From: Coemansia sp. RSA 487
Taxonomy: Eukaryota; Kickxellomycota; Kickxellomycetes; Kickxellales; Kickxellaceae
Length of the DNA stretch: 64,000 nucleotides
Assembly (NCBI GenBank): GCA_027577595.1
Contig: JANBRJ010000005.1
Span: 248,001-312,000, forward strand
Direction of reading: 5' to 3'
The position numbers and the translations under genes are program-made. Below are positions 39,249 through 48,877 of the stretch, piece after piece. Under the pieces are notes generated by a model. That model did not search any database, had not been told where the DNA came from, and saw nothing but the letters and a program-made list of their open reading frames with translations. Positions within the stretch are counted from its first letter, which is position 1; each line of letters begins with the position of its first letter.

Positions 39249-40521
39249 TTTCTTGAGGGTTTTTTTGTCTTTTGTCGATCAATCTGCAATATGCAGGTCA
39301 AAGGTGTTTGAGATGTCAGCATGAAGCTTGAATGCCTCTTTTTACGTGAAGAAAAAAAATTTTTTTTCCAACATCTCAAACCAAGAATCCACAATGTAAC
39401 TGGAGAAGCTGCATTTTTGGCCTTCTCGACTGTGGGGGGGAGAAGAGACTGCTATCTTTTTTCTTTGGCAGTAAAGCGGACATGGGCGACTGCTGGTCCC
39501 AGTCATGCATCAAAGATATAACAGGGGGCATATCTATTCATGGTCTGGCGAGCAATCACACAAGAAACCTCTGCTGGCGTGATTGAGATGACAAAGCAGA
39601 AGGCACGGGGTGAAGAGGTCTGGACCGCGTGAGTGATGCGCAGCAAAAAAGCTCCCAGTCCCGAACATTGAAGATAATAAAAGACCGGCGTGATGTGGAG
39701 AACGGCGGGGCCTGTTCCGATCGTCTATCCTTTTGCCCAAAAGGGGATGTGCAAAAAATCTCGGGACTTTATGCGTCAGGTGGTTTGGCGCAGTAAAGAT
39801 TTGCGAGGCGTGCCGGCGATGAAAAAGCAAACATCATCGCCGTTCCACCATCGGCTTTGGCTAGCAACCAAAACATCACTGCATTAACTGTTCTTTTTTG
39901 CTCCCGATTTGCCGTTCTTTTTCTGCATCCATTCCTATTCTCCTTTTTGTCCTTTTCTTGTCTGCCTTGCTCAAGAAAGAAATCATTCTCATAATCTCTG
40001 TTGCGTTCGCTTTCTTCTCTGGCCAAAACCAACGGTCCATTGTGTCCTTTTCTTGCTTCTTGCTATTGCTTGGGTGTGTTGAAGCTCCCCTTTCTCAGGG
40101 CTGAAAAAAGCGTTTGGGCCAAGACAGCTCAAGAAGGAAAGAAGCGTACTTCCCTCCGAAACGCACAGCCAAGCTCAGCACTTGCCGGTCACACCACCAA
40201 AGGATTTTCTTGAGCGTTGTTCCGATTTTTCCTTTTAGCCAGGCATTCCAGGCGCTTCTCTTCGTTTTTGCTCTCTTTTTTTTTATCTGCGCGCTTGATG
40301 CAATAGTGCCTGTCTGGGAACTCAAAGGACTATTTTTCACTGGCAGCTTTCTTCTTCAGCCATCGTTTTTTCGTCTTTTTGTTCTTATTTTGTTATTCGA
40401 GTTCGTTGGTCCTGCCCTCCTGGTTGAAACCGTTGCAACGCAGCAAGCAGACTCGTACTTTTCTCTGTTATTTCATCTCTCCCCACGCTGTTAAATACTC
40501 ATATTCCTTAGCATACCAATA
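39249..40521. other. Spacer between Misato and LST2-like genes
   Basis: About 1.3 kb with no recognised gene. Just after Misato lies a nested foldback sequence at 39306-39381. From about 39890 to 40520 the plus strand is pyrimidine-rich, likely the promoter and leader of the LST2-like gene. Confidence 0.5.
39306..39381. repeat. Nested inverted repeat downstream of Misato
   Basis: Outer arms GTTTGAGATGT (39306-39316) and ACATCTCAAAC (39371-39381) are perfectly complementary. Between them is a perfect 18-bp palindrome of eight A and eight T bounded by G and C (39351-39368). It could fold in DNA or in the 3' end of the transcript, or be the remnant of a small foldback element. Confidence 0.6.
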
Positions 40522-43500
40522 ATGGCCACTACTGTATCGGCTTCCAACGCCTCAGCTGCTCCATCGCAAACAGCTGTCGGCGATACTCACGAAAATAACG
40601 TTCTGTCCGCCGGCCTAGCCCGGTGCCGAAAGTGGTTGAGACACCAGAAGAACACAAGTACATTGCGGTACCCATCGACGCCCACGACGTTACGAGCCAC
40701 ATCTGCTGCAGACCGCTCAGCGCTACAGAGCTCCACAGCAGACTTTGCGCCTTCCATATGCACCAACTCCGATTCAAGCATCGCGGCAGCAAGCAGTGCC
40801 AGCCACAGCAATTCTGCCGTCACATCCGCTACGGCAGCGGTGGTAACCGCATCGCCTGCTCTGGCTGCTTCTGCTGCATGTCCCCCGCCAGGCACATCTG
40901 GGTCGCTGGTGCATCTGATGAACGGACGGTGGTCCGGTTGCCTGGCGCCGACGCTGAGCAGCCGCTCGCTGACCAGCGGCCCACGGCAACCAACGGTGCT
41001 CAGGTCGCGCACAAGCGCCCTGCTCGGCTCCGCCGCCGCTGCTGCCGAGGGACCGAGCAGGACTACAAGCATAATGATTCAATCTCACAGTTACGCGTGC
41101 GTGCCATCACAGCAGCAGCAACAACAGCAACGCACAGGCACCAGCCATTCGAACACCAGCATTCAAGCAACTCACAACAATGCACACGAGGACCCGGGGC
41201 GGCGCTCCAGGGCCATTGGCCCCGACATCGGCTTGTCTGTCCCCACAGAAATAGTGGGAATTGAGGTGCTGAGTCCCGACGCCTACCACGTGCACCGCCC
41301 CTCGCATTCCCGCATCCCTGGCGCTGCGCTTCCTCTGTCTCCGATATCGGCATCGCCGCCACTCTCGCGCAGCTCAGCCGTGCTCAATCCAGAACCTCCA
41401 GTGTACTGCGCCACTGCGTCTTGGGATGACGACGATGAAGAGGAAGGCGATGGATGTGTATCGTATACTGGCCAAGCTATCGCTGCTGAGCCAAGCCCCG
41501 TCACACCACGCGCTTCTCATGACCGCAACGACAGCAATGTCAATAATACCAATAATGATGACAACAACGGCCGCTATGGGCCTGGGCGGGCAAGCAGTCT
41601 GCTCTTCTGCGAGTGCTCGTCTGGTGGACCGCCACACACCCATCGTGTCCACCAGCACCGCCGCTCGTATGCCAGCAGCATGACTGGGTCGTTCAGCGGC
41701 AACATCTCGCTTGCCGGAGACAATGACGATGTTACAAACAGCCCCACCGATCTCGGGGTATATGCGACCCAGCTTCCACACAGCAGTGGCCACAGCCTGG
41801 CTCGTATCGATGAGGAGGCTGCCAACTTTGGGATTCGATCGTTTGGCAGCGCAACTATAAACGGGATCCACGACTCGGAATACGCAAGCGTGGGGCTGAC
41901 TGGAAGCGAAGAGCAACATTTGTACGCGTCGGAGACCGCAAGCGCTGAAACCACTCACCAGCAACTGCCGGTGCATGTGGCCCAGACGCAAAACTACCAC
42001 AATCACCCGGGCTACGCCACCGCTTCGGCTTCTGCTTCTGCTTCTGCTTCTGCCACCACAACAGGGGCATCCAGCGCTGCTGCGATTGTAAGCATCTTTT
42101 CGATCGGCCAGCCTGCCCATCCCCACAAGCGTCTCACCAAGCGCTTAGCTCGTGTGCGGCGCATGTCCCGTCGTCTGGCCAGCTCTCTTGCGCGTGCCCT
42201 GCATCTTAGACGTAGAAGACAGGCCGCCGATACCAATGCTTACGCCTCGCAGCGTGTGGTTTCCGACTCTGATCGAGTGTGTTCCGATGCGCTGCTTGCT
42301 GCGTTCTCGGCAGAGTCGTCGCTGATGTCGTCGACGCAGCTGCTGGAGCGCATGCGCAGCATGCAAACCATGTCTTTCCGTGTGCGCGCTGACCGCGTGC
42401 ACCTGGCGCAAAGCCAGCTGCTCCATTGTGTATATATTCTGTTTACGCAGCAGGTGCGTGCCGAGCAGCGGCAGTCCAGGCACTACCGGTTCTACTTGCC
42501 CGAGGATGACCAGGCGGAGCTGGATCGCGGGTTCAGCGAAAGCGTTCTGTTTGCCGCGCAGGCGCTGTCCCGGGGCTTCCAGATCCGCGGCACCGAGGTG
42601 TATACACAGGCGCTGCGCGAGCCTGCATGGATGCTGTGCTCTGTGTGGGCTGCGCTCCGCCACGTGCTGCATGTACGCGGACAGGATCTTTGGCGCACAT
42701 GGACGCACGGGACCGGATTGGTCTCTGGCAGAGATGGCAGAAGCCTGGTACACTATGATGAGCTCGTGGCGCTGCGTGAGGTGCTGGAGGACTTTGACGA
42801 GGCGTGGGTCCGGTTTGAGCGCGATCTGTGCTTTGCGTACTTTGGGCTGAGCAACGCACAGATCGCAGGAATCATGGATCCCAACTCCAGCGGCGACGCA
42901 TTGGCACCAGAGAGCCAACGGATTGCCCAGGAGGAGGAATTCTCGCTGCTTGTGGTGCTGATGTCAGAGACGCTACAGCGGTGTCTGGGCCAGGACTTGG
43001 CTACACGTGACCAAATCGAATGCATGGATCCGGTTCTTGTGATATCGCTTCCACGCCTCGCCATCCTGCACGCCATCGCACGCAACGGTGCCGAGGGCTT
43101 GCGGTTTGTTGACTCTGACAGTGCACCGATGTTCTGGTGGTTTAGGGACTACAAGGACCTTTGCAAGCGTGTCAGCGACGCTGCTGAAACTATGTCGCCT
43201 GCGCTGTACGAAGTCCTACAGCGCATGCTTATTGCCGAGGAAGCTGATATTGTGCTCTCTCAGTGCAGCGACGACGTTTTTGCTGGATCATTTATTGACA
43301 GTGACAAGACACGCAGCTACTCTGGTGACACTCAGAGAACAGCAACAGCTGGCAACGATCCCGCCACAAGCACCAGCGCCAGCAGCAATAAGAACTGCTG
43401 CTGCTTAGGGGCCAGGCGCAAGACTCTTGATCTTGAATCGATCATCGATAGCCCACGAACTACCCGATCTCTGTCAATTGACGACTGCATCTCGTCGATG

Positions 43501-44064
43501 TACGCATCATCGTCGCCACAGTGTCTAAGTCCTGAAAGCGGCAAGCCTGTTACCACGACCGCTGAAGCTGTTGCAGCCGCTGCCGCTGCCGCTGCTGCAG
43601 CACGAAGCCGTGCAAGCTCGACCGGCTGCCTTGTGTGCGCTCTGCCAGACTCGGAGCGTCTGGCCGCTCGTAACAACTCTGAGTGCGATCGGCCGCTTTG
43701 CAGAGGTCGCGCAGCATCGTCGGCATCGGTGCGTGTGGCCAGCCCACTTGACTCGATGGGCGCCATTTCCTTGGCTTCGACTATGTCAACGCCGATTCTT
43801 GGTGGCGGTTGCTACAATTGCATGATGGCCACACCCACGTCGCTGATGCCCCCACAAGCATCCACCCTGGCGCGCATCGACACCATGGCTAAGCGCAAGG
43901 CAAATATTGAGTCCCAAAAGACTGGCCTTCGAAAAGTGTTTGTCGATGTGTGCACCGTCGCTGACTCGCTCCACAGCGGACCCTTTGCCCGACCCTTTAG
44001 AATGGCCCTGGAGTTGGTGTTCCGCATGAACATTGCCGATGCTGACGAAGCTGAAGTGTCCTAA
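40522..44064 (+). CDS. LST2-like (lateral signalling target protein 2) homologue without FYVE finger
   Basis: 1180 residues. Residues about 600-920 match the conserved N-terminal domain of LST2/ZFYVE28: RVHLAQSQLLHCVYILFTQ, the FYLPEDDQAELDRGFSESVL block, LREVLEDFDEAWVRFE, and DPVLVISLPRLAILHAI. In animals LST2 binds endosomal PI3P through a C-terminal FYVE finger and limits EGFR signalling. Here no FYVE motif (R-R-H-H-C-R core) exists anywhere; the only Cys pairs near the end are scattered. Instead the domain is preceded by 600 residues of low-complexity Ser/Thr/His-rich sequence with a basic Arg-rich helix near 530-560. A short conserved-looking segment at 1120-1175 (TGLRKVFVDVCTVADSLHSG) follows. 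The ATG has no upstream alternative. Membrane recruitment could rely on the Arg-rich helix; that is inference. Confidence 0.75.
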   Translation: MATTVSASNASAAPSQTAVGDTHENNVLSAGLARCRKWLRHQKNTSTLRYPSTPTTLRATSAADRSALQSSTADFAPSICTNSDSSIAAASSASHSNSAVTSATAAVVTASPALAASAACPPPGTSGSLVHLMNGRWSGCLAPTLSSRSLTSGPRQPTVLRSRTSALLGSAAAAAEGPSRTTSIMIQSHSYACVPSQQQQQQQRTGTSHSNTSIQATHNNAHEDPGRRSRAIGPDIGLSVPTEIVGIEVLSPDAYHVHRPSHSRIPGAALPLSPISASPPLSRSSAVLNPEPPVYCATASWDDDDEEEGDGCVSYTGQAIAAEPSPVTPRASHDRNDSNVNNTNNDDNNGRYGPGRASSLLFCECSSGGPPHTHRVHQHRRSYASSMTGSFSGNISLAGDNDDVTNSPTDLGVYATQLPHSSGHSLARIDEEAANFGIRSFGSATINGIHDSEYASVGLTGSEEQHLYASETASAETTHQQLPVHVAQTQNYHNHPGYATASASASASASATTTGASSAAAIVSIFSIGQPAHPHKRLTKRLARVRRMSRRLASSLARALHLRRRRQAADTNAYASQRVVSDSDRVCSDALLAAFSAESSLMSSTQLLERMRSMQTMSFRVRADRVHLAQSQLLHCVYILFTQQVRAEQRQSRHYRFYLPEDDQAELDRGFSESVLFAAQALSRGFQIRGTEVYTQALREPAWMLCSVWAALRHVLHVRGQDLWRTWTHGTGLVSGRDGRSLVHYDELVALREVLEDFDEAWVRFERDLCFAYFGLSNAQIAGIMDPNSSGDALAPESQRIAQEEEFSLLVVLMSETLQRCLGQDLATRDQIECMDPVLVISLPRLAILHAIARNGAEGLRFVDSDSAPMFWWFRDYKDLCKRVSDAAETMSPALYEVLQRMLIAEEADIVLSQCSDDVFAGSFIDSDKTRSYSGDTQRTATAGNDPATSTSASSNKNCCCLGARRKTLDLESIIDSPRTTRSLSIDDCISSMYASSSPQCLSPESGKPVTTTAEAVAAAAAAAAAARSRASSTGCLVCALPDSERLAARNNSECDRPLCRGRAASSASVRVASPLDSMGAISLASTMSTPILGGGCYNCMMATPTSLMPPQASTLARIDTMAKRKANIESQKTGLRKVFVDVCTVADSLHSGPFARPFRMALELVFRMNIADADEAEVS

Positions 44065-44421
44065 GTAAGAGCCCCCCGCGGAATCAAAAGTACAAACCGA
44101 ATATGCCCGCCTGTTTCTTGAACAAGGGTGCACTGGTATGTCTTTTAAAAAAGAAACGCCACAATGTCCACTTTTGTTTATAAAAACAGCTATATGTGCA
44201 TCTACTGCTCCTTTACCATCCTTCTTATTCGACACAGTTAGTCTTACAAACTACAGTGTTTCCCATCGTATCATCCAGCTGCACTAGATTTCAATATTCT
44301 TACCAAATCGCCTTAATAAATTAATCACTAATAACGTACCAGAGCATGTAACACCATGTATCTATTTAATAGCTGAGATGGAAAGAACGAGGTTGAAAGC
44401 AGCATACATACGGGGGCCTTC
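44065..44421. other. Spacer between LST2-like and EBP genes
   Basis: About 360 bases between convergent genes. It holds both 3' ends; nothing else was recognised. A GTAAG directly follows the LST2-like stop codon and resembles a splice donor, but no exon beyond it was identified. Confidence 0.45.
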
Positions 44422-45120
44422 TTAGTTGACCTTCTTGACGGAGGTGGCGCGCTGGGCGATGAGCATGCCACGGCAGATACCCTTCCACGAGTCGACGATA
44501 AGAAGAGTTGGGATAATGATCCACGGTGCATTGAGCAGGACAAAGTAGCCAAAGAAGTAAACGGGATTAGGATTGGTGTAGCGGAAGCCCTCCATATAGT
44601 TAGTCGACATGTAGAGCACGTTTCCGTAGAGCTGCGCCAGCGATGTGATCAGCTGCGCCGGGTGCCTGACCGGCGAGTCTGCCAGGATTCCGTACGCCGC
44701 AACTACCGCAAACGAGCCATCAAAGACTGCCGTGATGCCCTCCATGATGACAGTGAACGGGTCGCTGGTCAGATAGCGGGAGTCGGCGTGTGCGTACTCA
44801 CGCCACAGATCCCCCATGATCGTCTCCTTCCCAGCAAGTGTGCTGTGGTTGAACGAAAAGTAGCCCTCCAGGATAATGTGGATCCCAGCACACACAAGCA
44901 TCCACACGGTGATCAGCTTGTCCTTGCCCGAGAGCGGCGTGCGCGCGCGGCTGATCAGAATTGCAGTCACAACCATAATCACTCCGACCGCGGAGCCAAG
45001 AGCTGCGAAGGCCTCACCCATGCTGAGATTTGATGTCACGTAGTGAGGGATCGCCAGGTCTCGCGGGTAGTAAGGATGCGCTACGACTGGTCCCGAGTTT
45101 GCTGCGTGCGAAGAAGACAT
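44422..45120 (-). CDS. EBP: EBP-type sterol delta8-delta7 isomerase
   Basis: 232 residues, an ER membrane enzyme of the EXPERA family that shifts the C8 double bond of sterols to C7. Seen: HPYYPRDL at the start; four to five hydrophobic segments; and catalytic-pocket residues corresponding to those of human EBP: His81 and Glu85 (GIHIILEGYF), Glu127 and Thr130 (FTVIMEGITA), Asn197 and Trp200 (LLNAPWII). The DSRYLTSDPFTVIME block is nearly collinear with the animal protein. Ascomycete fungi carry out this step with Erg2, an unrelated sigma-1-receptor fold, so an EBP-type enzyme in a fungus is of interest. Length fits the family. It is divergent from GCP2 with 600 bases between starts. Confidence 0.93.
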   Translation of the reverse strand: MSSSHAANSGPVVAHPYYPRDLAIPHYVTSNLSMGEAFAALGSAVGVIMVVTAILISRARTPLSGKDKLITVWMLVCAGIHIILEGYFSFNHSTLAGKETIMGDLWREYAHADSRYLTSDPFTVIMEGITAVFDGSFAVVAAYGILADSPVRHPAQLITSLAQLYGNVLYMSTNYMEGFRYTNPNPVYFFGYFVLLNAPWIIIPTLLIVDSWKGICRGMLIAQRATSVKKVN

Positions 45121-45669
45121 GTTTTTAGATAGTGCTTGGATATCAGGTATATAAAGCGATCGTGCTACAGGATAATTAGAAAAGTTACTGGCTCTTTTAA
45201 AGTAGGGAGAGGGAAAAAAAAAGCAAAAATAATTAAAGTAAACAAAAATGTTTTTTTGGGTGAAAAGGGAAAAGGCAAGACTGTTCGCTGATTTTCGTTT
45301 TTAGAGAAAATATACTTGATGGTGGAAATTTTCTGCAAAACTTTCATCTCACACGGACCCTTTCGCTTTTTATATACCACCTGGGAGAAATGTCCAGGAA
45401 CCACTGCTCTCAAGGCTCTCTCATCTAATTGTTCTATTCAAGGAAACCCGCTCACGATACTCTAGAAACATTGCAAGCTCCGGATGCGGAAAAGCAAACG
45501 GATTGTGCCCGGATTATCCGAATGCTTGGTCCGAAGCTCCCTTTACGACTCGGCTCTGCTGTGGCGGGGTAGAGCCGACTCGAAATTTTGGCGAGCTTGT
45601 CTGTTTAGAATAATTAGATTTTCATCTGTTTGCTCCTCTCATTTGCTTCCTGTTTCTCAGCTTTGTTTA

Positions 45670-45700
<31 letters not shown>

Positions 45701-45722
45701 TCTTTAATTGATAAATCTGAAA
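45121..45722. other. Divergent promoter region between EBP and GCP2
   Basis: About 600 bases between outward-facing starts. A TATATAAAG-like sequence near 45150 and another TATA-like sequence, reading on the minus strand near 45367-45376, are present. A T-run-rich stretch precedes the GCP2 start. Confidence 0.5.
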
Positions 45723-48698
45723 ATGAGCAAACGCGACTACGAGTATGGCAATGAATTCACACATGTAAAGCGCAGTAGTTACTCTGGATACCTCCCAGCC
45801 CATAGAAGCGAGCTAGACACCACTGACAGAGACTATATTTCAACAGGAATGCGTCGTTCGCTTCGTGACCGCACAAATTCTACTGCCTTTACGCCCCAAG
45901 ATACTTTTGGCGAGCCTACGCACTCCGAGGCAGGCGACTCTGCCGAGGAGCATGCGTATTTCAACACGAATAACCACCAGTTTGAAAGCTCCTTCCGCAG
46001 CATTCGTGGACGCGAGAGGGCGCCGCTGGCACCGAGGTTATTAGATATGCGCAGGAACAGTGGTACTGAGCAGCTGTACCGCATTGCAGAAGAGCAGCAA
46101 GCAACAAACATGTACGACAGCGACATCGAGATGCGCGAGCTGCTTCCTGAGCAGCAGGAGCTGGCCATTATTGAGGATATTTTGTCGCTTTTGCTTGGCA
46201 TCAGCGGCAGGTACATTTCGTTCCGGCACAAGCCTCACTCGACCAGGTGGAGACATCCTATGCCCATTGAGGACGCGCTGATTGCCCCGATGTGGATCAA
46301 CTCAACGCTGGCCCAGATGGCCAACAAAGTGCTGCCGCTGGTGCTGATGCACAAGCGCGTGGAGTACTTTACTGCTGTCTATGCGCGTCGTCAGGCCGGC
46401 GTCGTTAACCAGGCCCTTTGTGCGGCCATCCAAACGATCCTCAAGGACTACTACTCGTTAGTGTTTACGCTCGAAACACTCGCACGTACATCCACTAACA
46501 CCAGCCCATACACACTGCAGCAGCTATGGTACCACGTGTACCCGAGCATGCAGACATTCGAGCGTCTTGTGCACCTGATTGATGAGATCCAAGCGAAAGA
46601 TTTGCCTCAGGAGAAAAAGACGCCAGAGGACACAGCCGCCCACCAGGACGATGGGTTTGACACTCTGGCTGACAAGAAATCCAACTCGGGGGCTGAAGAC
46701 AGAGCTGGAACCCACCCTGACGACGATGTTGCAAGCAGTGTGGATGATTCTGACTACGAAGACGACGGGCCGAGCGAGAAGTTTATTGTGCGTGGCGGAT
46801 ACACGCTCAACGTTATATCGGATATGATAAAGCTGCGTGGTGGTGACGCTGCAACCAGGCGCATGTACGAGTTTCTTTTGTCCAAAGCGTCGGTGCCATT
46901 CCTGCATATGCTGAAGCACTGGCTACACACCGGCGAGCTGGAGGATAGTCGGCCTGGGAACCCTGGCGAAGAGTTTATGGTGGCCAGCGTGAACGACGGC
47001 GTTGCCGCTAGGACGTTTGTTGATACTGAGGCGGTTGGCGACCCCGACTCGAAATCTCCACCTGGCCGTCGCAGACTGGGGTTTGTGTCGGTTTCAGAGC
47101 TAACGCCCGTCTTTTTGCGTCCATACTCTGTTAAGATCTTGCGCACGGGCGAGTACCTGAACATACTGCGTGCATGCGGCGTTGATCTGCGCGCTCTGGA
47201 TATCCTCTCCGATTCGGAAGCAGCGACAGTACAAAACACGAGACATAATGATTCGATTAGCGCCAGTATCTTGGTCCCAAGCGTACGGCCTGCAGAGGCG
47301 ATGTCATCGGCGACCGCAGAGCTCTACACCCAGCAGTTCAGCATGCAGCCTGGCGACCAGATGATGGACGAGGACATGTGCAACGAGGACGACCAGGAGG
47401 AAGGTGCTGCTTTGCTTAACGACTGGCTCAACCCCCAGATTCTTATGCGAGGAATCGACCAAGCGTACTTGAGGGCGAATCAAGCGCTGCTTGATATTTT
47501 GCTAAAGGATAACAAGCTAATGGACTATATGGGCGCAATAAAGCGTTACCTCTTGTTTGAAAAGTCCGACTTTTTAACGCACTTCCTTGATCTGGCAAAG
47601 TTTGAAATGAACCGCCAGCCCAAGGACATGTCTGCCAGCCGCCTGCAGTCATTCCTGGACATTGCGTTGCTCAACCCTGCGTCTGTCTCCCACGACGACC
47701 CTCTCAAGGATATCGTAAAGGTGTCTATGGAGACGTCTAATCTGATCGAGACCTTACAAATGATCGACTCAAGTGAGAGTGTTTTTGCGCCTAACGATGG
47801 TTCTATGAGCGCCAGCACCAATGGTGGCAACGGTTCGACGTTCCTTGGTACTAGCCTTGTTGGCGACAACTTTCTGTCTGGAAACATGTTCATTGCGCTG
47901 CAACTAAAGATCCCGTTCCCGCTCACGATTGTCCTTGATAAGGTTGCGCTGAACAAGTACAAGGCGCTAAGCAGACTGCTGCTAGCGCTGAAGCAGACAG
48001 AGCAAAACCTTGTATCCTCGTGGCTTATCAACTTGAAGCTCGAGGACCCACGCGTCGATGCAGGGCTGTCAGGAAAAGCAGCAAGTAAGACTGAAGCCAT
48101 GCGGCGCGATGTTTTCCTCAGGATCCAGACAATGCGGCACCGCATGCTTATAAGCGTCCAGCAAATCCTGTACTACTGTTTCTGGGATGTGATTGAGCCA
48201 CAGTGGGACCAGATGATTCGCAAGATGAAGGATGCAAAGACTGTCGACGACCTGTGCAAGGTGCATATGGAGCACCTGGATGTCATGTTCCAGCAGTGTG
48301 GTTTGACAGCGTCCAAACTCCCAAAGTATCTGATGGGACTACTCAAACGCGCAAACAAATTCACGGACACGGTAAACAAACTCATTTCATCCAGGTCTGC
48401 GCTATTCAAAGTGTCTGGAGGCAGCTCGTCGGGTACACAAAACACGATTTCGGGAAGGCTGTTTGCCGAGATGAACAAAAGCTCGATGGATCCAGAAAAT
48501 GAGTATGCTCACCTACATAAGGTTTATGGTAGCTTGGATACTCTCGACAAGTACTGGGCGGATCAGCTAAAGGCTCTGTTGACCGCACTCAACCATTACG
48601 CCCACAAATATGAGGTATCATATCTGAACTTGGCTGTTCGTTTGGACTGCAATGGAGGAGGTTCTGGAGATAGTGGTAGTGGTTTTTCAGGCCGCTAG
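45723..48698 (+). CDS. GCP2: Gamma-tubulin complex component GCP2 (Spc97 family)
   Basis: 991 residues. A component of the gamma-tubulin small complex that nucleates microtubules at spindle poles. The GRIP1 region begins near residue 148 with ILSLLLGISGRYISF, continues with VNQALCAAIQTILKDYY and LQQLWYHVYPSMQTFERL, and includes FLLSKASVPFLHMLKHWLHTGEL. The GRIP2 half carries MDYMGAIKRYLLFEKSDFLTHFLDLA and FPLTIVLDKVALNKYKALSRLLL, and ends in a helical segment with QILYYCFWDVIEPQW. These match GCP2 better than GCP3. A 40-residue acidic insert near 295-345 is lineage-specific. The first ATG is at 45723; the frame extends only to TTG. It is convergent with the adenylate-forming-like gene, 180 bases apart. 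Confidence 0.93.
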   Translation: MSKRDYEYGNEFTHVKRSSYSGYLPAHRSELDTTDRDYISTGMRRSLRDRTNSTAFTPQDTFGEPTHSEAGDSAEEHAYFNTNNHQFESSFRSIRGRERAPLAPRLLDMRRNSGTEQLYRIAEEQQATNMYDSDIEMRELLPEQQELAIIEDILSLLLGISGRYISFRHKPHSTRWRHPMPIEDALIAPMWINSTLAQMANKVLPLVLMHKRVEYFTAVYARRQAGVVNQALCAAIQTILKDYYSLVFTLETLARTSTNTSPYTLQQLWYHVYPSMQTFERLVHLIDEIQAKDLPQEKKTPEDTAAHQDDGFDTLADKKSNSGAEDRAGTHPDDDVASSVDDSDYEDDGPSEKFIVRGGYTLNVISDMIKLRGGDAATRRMYEFLLSKASVPFLHMLKHWLHTGELEDSRPGNPGEEFMVASVNDGVAARTFVDTEAVGDPDSKSPPGRRRLGFVSVSELTPVFLRPYSVKILRTGEYLNILRACGVDLRALDILSDSEAATVQNTRHNDSISASILVPSVRPAEAMSSATAELYTQQFSMQPGDQMMDEDMCNEDDQEEGAALLNDWLNPQILMRGIDQAYLRANQALLDILLKDNKLMDYMGAIKRYLLFEKSDFLTHFLDLAKFEMNRQPKDMSASRLQSFLDIALLNPASVSHDDPLKDIVKVSMETSNLIETLQMIDSSESVFAPNDGSMSASTNGGNGSTFLGTSLVGDNFLSGNMFIALQLKIPFPLTIVLDKVALNKYKALSRLLLALKQTEQNLVSSWLINLKLEDPRVDAGLSGKAASKTEAMRRDVFLRIQTMRHRMLISVQQILYYCFWDVIEPQWDQMIRKMKDAKTVDDLCKVHMEHLDVMFQQCGLTASKLPKYLMGLLKRANKFTDTVNKLISSRSALFKVSGGSSSGTQNTISGRLFAEMNKSSMDPENEYAHLHKVYGSLDTLDKYWADQLKALLTALNHYAHKYEVSYLNLAVRLDCNGGGSGDSGSGFSGR

Positions 48699-48877
48699 CC
48701 AGAGCTGTATCACCAAGCATGCGATAATTTCTCTTTTTTTTTTAGGATTTTCAGCTACTTGCATGTTAGGAATACGTGATAGCAACATTGTTCTTTTACA
48801 TGACAAGTGGTGTTGTAGTGGAATCTGATAAATGGAACACGGATAGAAAAAAGCAAGGATAAGAAATATACTATATT

